Assembly: GCA_933228895.1 (NCBI GenBank) | Contig: OW121855.1 | Coordinates: forward strand, 34,486,698 to 34,550,697 | Length of the DNA stretch: 64,000 nt | Direction: 5' to 3' | Source of the DNA: Platycnemis pennipes | Taxonomy: Eukaryota > Arthropoda > Insecta > Odonata > Platycnemididae | Shown here: positions 61,780 through 64,000 of the stretch, piece by piece | Position numbering within the stretch: the first letter of the stretch is position 1 | Layout: each line of letters opens with the position of its first letter | Translations under genes and position numbers: made by a program | The notes under the pieces: model-generated | Told to the model about the DNA's origin: nothing | The model's input: only the letters and a program-made list of their open reading frames with translations | Databases searched by the model: none

Positions 61780-63451
61780 TTAGCATTAAATCATAAATAC
61801 AATGGTAGGAAATGTTTATGCAGCATATTGTAAACTAATAATTCTAGTCCAAATATGAATTCTTTGGAATTCCCCCATTTGAAAATGTTACATCTAAGTT
61901 CCTCTGCATTCTTCCAGCAACAATATTTTCAGAAAGAGCCTTAAGTTATACTGTAAATTCGGTTGATAAAAAAAGAAATTGATTAGATTCTGACAGAATG
62001 AATATGCTGCATTTTCTAAACAAAAACTTGTAATCTGTTTTCATTGAATTTTCAATTTTATTGAAGAAAAATTAAACTTTGATTTAATCAGAAAATACCC
62101 ATTCTTTATATTTTCCCTTGAAAATGTCATTAATTTCAGTGAGTGGGGACTATATGACCATTGTTCACTTATTATTTACTTCAAGAAATTTCAGCGAATT
62201 CAGCTATGATTGGATGTTTTTAGAGAATTCACAAGAACGGAATCATTATTTAACAATTTACAGATAAAAGGAAGATTTGAATTCAATGAACTTGAGGAGG
62301 ATTAGGATTTGGGAGATTCGAGAATGGGATTCAAGATTTGGATTCCATAAAAAAACAGGATTCGGATTCGGGATTAGGATTCGATCAAATTTTGGATTCG
62401 TTCCATCACTAGTATTATTCATAAGATGAAATGTTGTATCTGGTGTACCTTGTCATTTATTGCCAGGTGAGCATCCTATTTTCAACACCGAACAACAAAA
62501 AAGAATTCCAGGTCAACATAAACACAAATATCAAAAATGGTTGACTGAATGACCCATTGACTGAAAAACTATTTATCTAGAAATTGTGACAGACCTGAGG
62601 AACAGAACATGCAAATAAGGAAACCGTGAAATCAAGGAACATCCTAACGATAGTCCACTGTGTACAAGCAATATTTTTACCCATGATTAATGATTTCCTA
62701 GACCCAATATCACATTAATCCTCACAAATGAATATATAAAATGGTAAATAGCTGTTCAGAAGACATTTTTAGAAGGTACTTTAACATATATTCTGCACTG
62801 AACTTTATTATGATTTTAATACTTCTTTTTTCCAATGCATGGAGATATAAAATAATCATTAGACTGAAATTGAAGTCACCAATCTCCCTGTTATTATAGT
62901 TTTCCATAGTAACAAACAGATGCCACCTTTATCCAAGATTAACCTTTGAGGCAGTTCATGAACACTGGACATTATTCCAACATAGATTAATACCCAATTA
63001 TTTCCTGTGACATGGGAAACAATCCCATGCCCTATCATAAGGGAAGATGATTGTACAATGTGGGGGGGAAAATCATAAATGAACCTCGTTCAAACATGGA
63101 AATGGATAAGGAAATAGAGAAAGTTAAATAATTAGGGTGTAGAAATCCACCAAGAAGAAACCATGTGGATTAACAAGGATGAAGAATGGTTTAAATTACC
63201 TTAGCGCATACAGAGCACAATTAGGAGAACCTGACTTTAACTTCAGTAATTGCAACAGTCTTTTCCAAGGTATATTTACACTACTGACTTATTCTCCCAT
63301 TATGCTGTATAGTTCCCTCATGGATTATAATTTCCAAAATTGTAAAATGTTTGACAAAACTAAATCTGCCATCAACATACTACACACTTTGTAAATACAA
63401 TAAGCCTTATTTTTAGAGTAAAGCTTTTAGCTGTCACAAGAACTAATGTAC
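61780..63451. other. PI3K-C2 intron, mostly unassigned AT-rich sequence
   Basis: Apart from GATTCGGATTC-type repeats at 62290-62410, nothing recognisable is seen before the next exon at 63452. Confidence 0.4.
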
Positions 63452-63709
63452 CTTGAAGATAGCAGGGACAATGCTTCCATCCCCTTCCTCCTCAGAGCTT
63501 ATAAAGTTAAGCTTAAGAGGCAGTGTGAAGGATGGAAAATATGAGCAGCTCTTGACTTGTATTCCAACAACTTCCAGACTGGGATCCAGGGGTAGGCTTG
63601 TAGGTGACTCCTGCAGCTCACAATGGATTGAAGCCAGTTCTCTTGTAAGGTACTCCAGCCTCAAGGACTCTTTTGTGCTTTTTACACCCTCAGCAACCTC
63701 AAGCAATTT
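63452..63709 (-). CDS. Pi3K68D: Class II PI3-kinase, exon with linker and start of kinase N-lobe
   Basis: This is the furthest upstream exon of the host gene in the window; the gene continues past the right edge. Its 86 codons are bounded by an acceptor reading GAACAG and a donor GTACAT on the minus strand, both in phase 0. The translation has LPLDPSLEVVGIQVKSCSYF, which matches the beta-rich start of the class II PI3K catalytic region, and ends AIFK. In PI3Ks the lysine of this FK, just before GDDLRQD, is the ATP-phosphate-binding residue that reacts with wortmannin, so the active-site lysine is present. The protein phosphorylates PtdIns and PtdIns4P on endosomal and plasma membranes. Ras-binding, N-terminal C2 and helical regions must lie outside the window. 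Confidence 0.85.
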
Positions 63710-64000
63710 CTGTTCACCAAAAGAAAACAACGGGGATGAGGACAGGTAATGGAACCTAAAGCTTCCTCTAAGCAAATGTAGTTCTTTGCCAACACCAAGT
63801 TTGCATGCCAGATTAGAAATATGTTAGAAGAAATTATGAAATTTGCCTATGTATGTTATGCACGGCTACAAAGACATTTAATGCATTTCATTGATACAAA
63901 AGAGATATATGTACTGACTTCTATCCTTCTACCAAATTACGCATTCATTACAAAAGCTACCCTTTGCTAATTTATGTTCCCTCTGATCCATATTACTCTA
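63710..64000 (-). other. PI3K-C2 intron running off the right edge
   Basis: It follows the acceptor of the exon at 63452-63709; no further exon is visible before the window ends. Confidence 0.6.

Overview
This is eukaryotic nuclear DNA, most likely from an insect or another arthropod with a large, repeat-rich genome. Introns are long and GT-AG, there are remnants of mariner and other DNA transposons, SINEs and a LINE, and the one gene recognised by sequence is a class II phosphoinositide 3-kinase (PI3K-C2; Drosophila Pi3K68D, vertebrate PIK3C2). The species cannot be told from the sequence alone.

The host gene runs on the minus strand across the whole window. Eight coding exons are visible. 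Seven lie at 56910-63709: the end of the linker before the kinase, the complete kinase domain, and the first half of the PX domain. The eighth, the second half of the PX domain, lies at 2562-2758. The intron between the PX halves is about 54 kb (2759-56909), and both ends join in matching phase. The N-terminal exons lie beyond the right edge and the C-terminal C2 domain beyond the left edge.

Inside that intron, all on the plus strand and so antisense to the host, lie seven small two-exon genes. Six form a family of 101-135 residue single-pass membrane proteins. Their second exons are at 7931-8328, 15239-15634, 22087-22454, 26474-26829, 37573-37892 and 52295-52584. Each has almost nothing before the membrane segment, then a basic stop-transfer patch, and in the best conserved copies a VVEVITVES-like stretch and a proline-rich tail with a PPxY (WW-domain-binding) motif. 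The first exon contributes only 3-16 coding bases, so the start codon sits against or inside the splice donor (ATGA|GTRAGT in most copies). Five copies share an upstream block with an AGATAA GATA-type site 160-186 bp before the ATG. The seventh nested gene (45028-46689) is unrelated: it encodes a predicted secreted, cysteine-free, lysine-rich protein.

The array has aged unevenly. PPxY is kept in copies 1, 3 and 6 and lost in copies 2, 4 and 5. Copy 5 has an in-frame stop just before a still recognisable tail. Copy 2 carries a 127-bp duplication of its start-exon region and may have changed splice phase.

The rest is intronic sequence filled with repeats: foldback and TIR elements, tRNA-derived and 5S-rRNA-derived SINEs (one interrupted by a hAT-like element), LINE 3' ends, a decayed mariner and a transposon-protein fragment. 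There is no evidence of bacterial, viral or CRISPR sequence.
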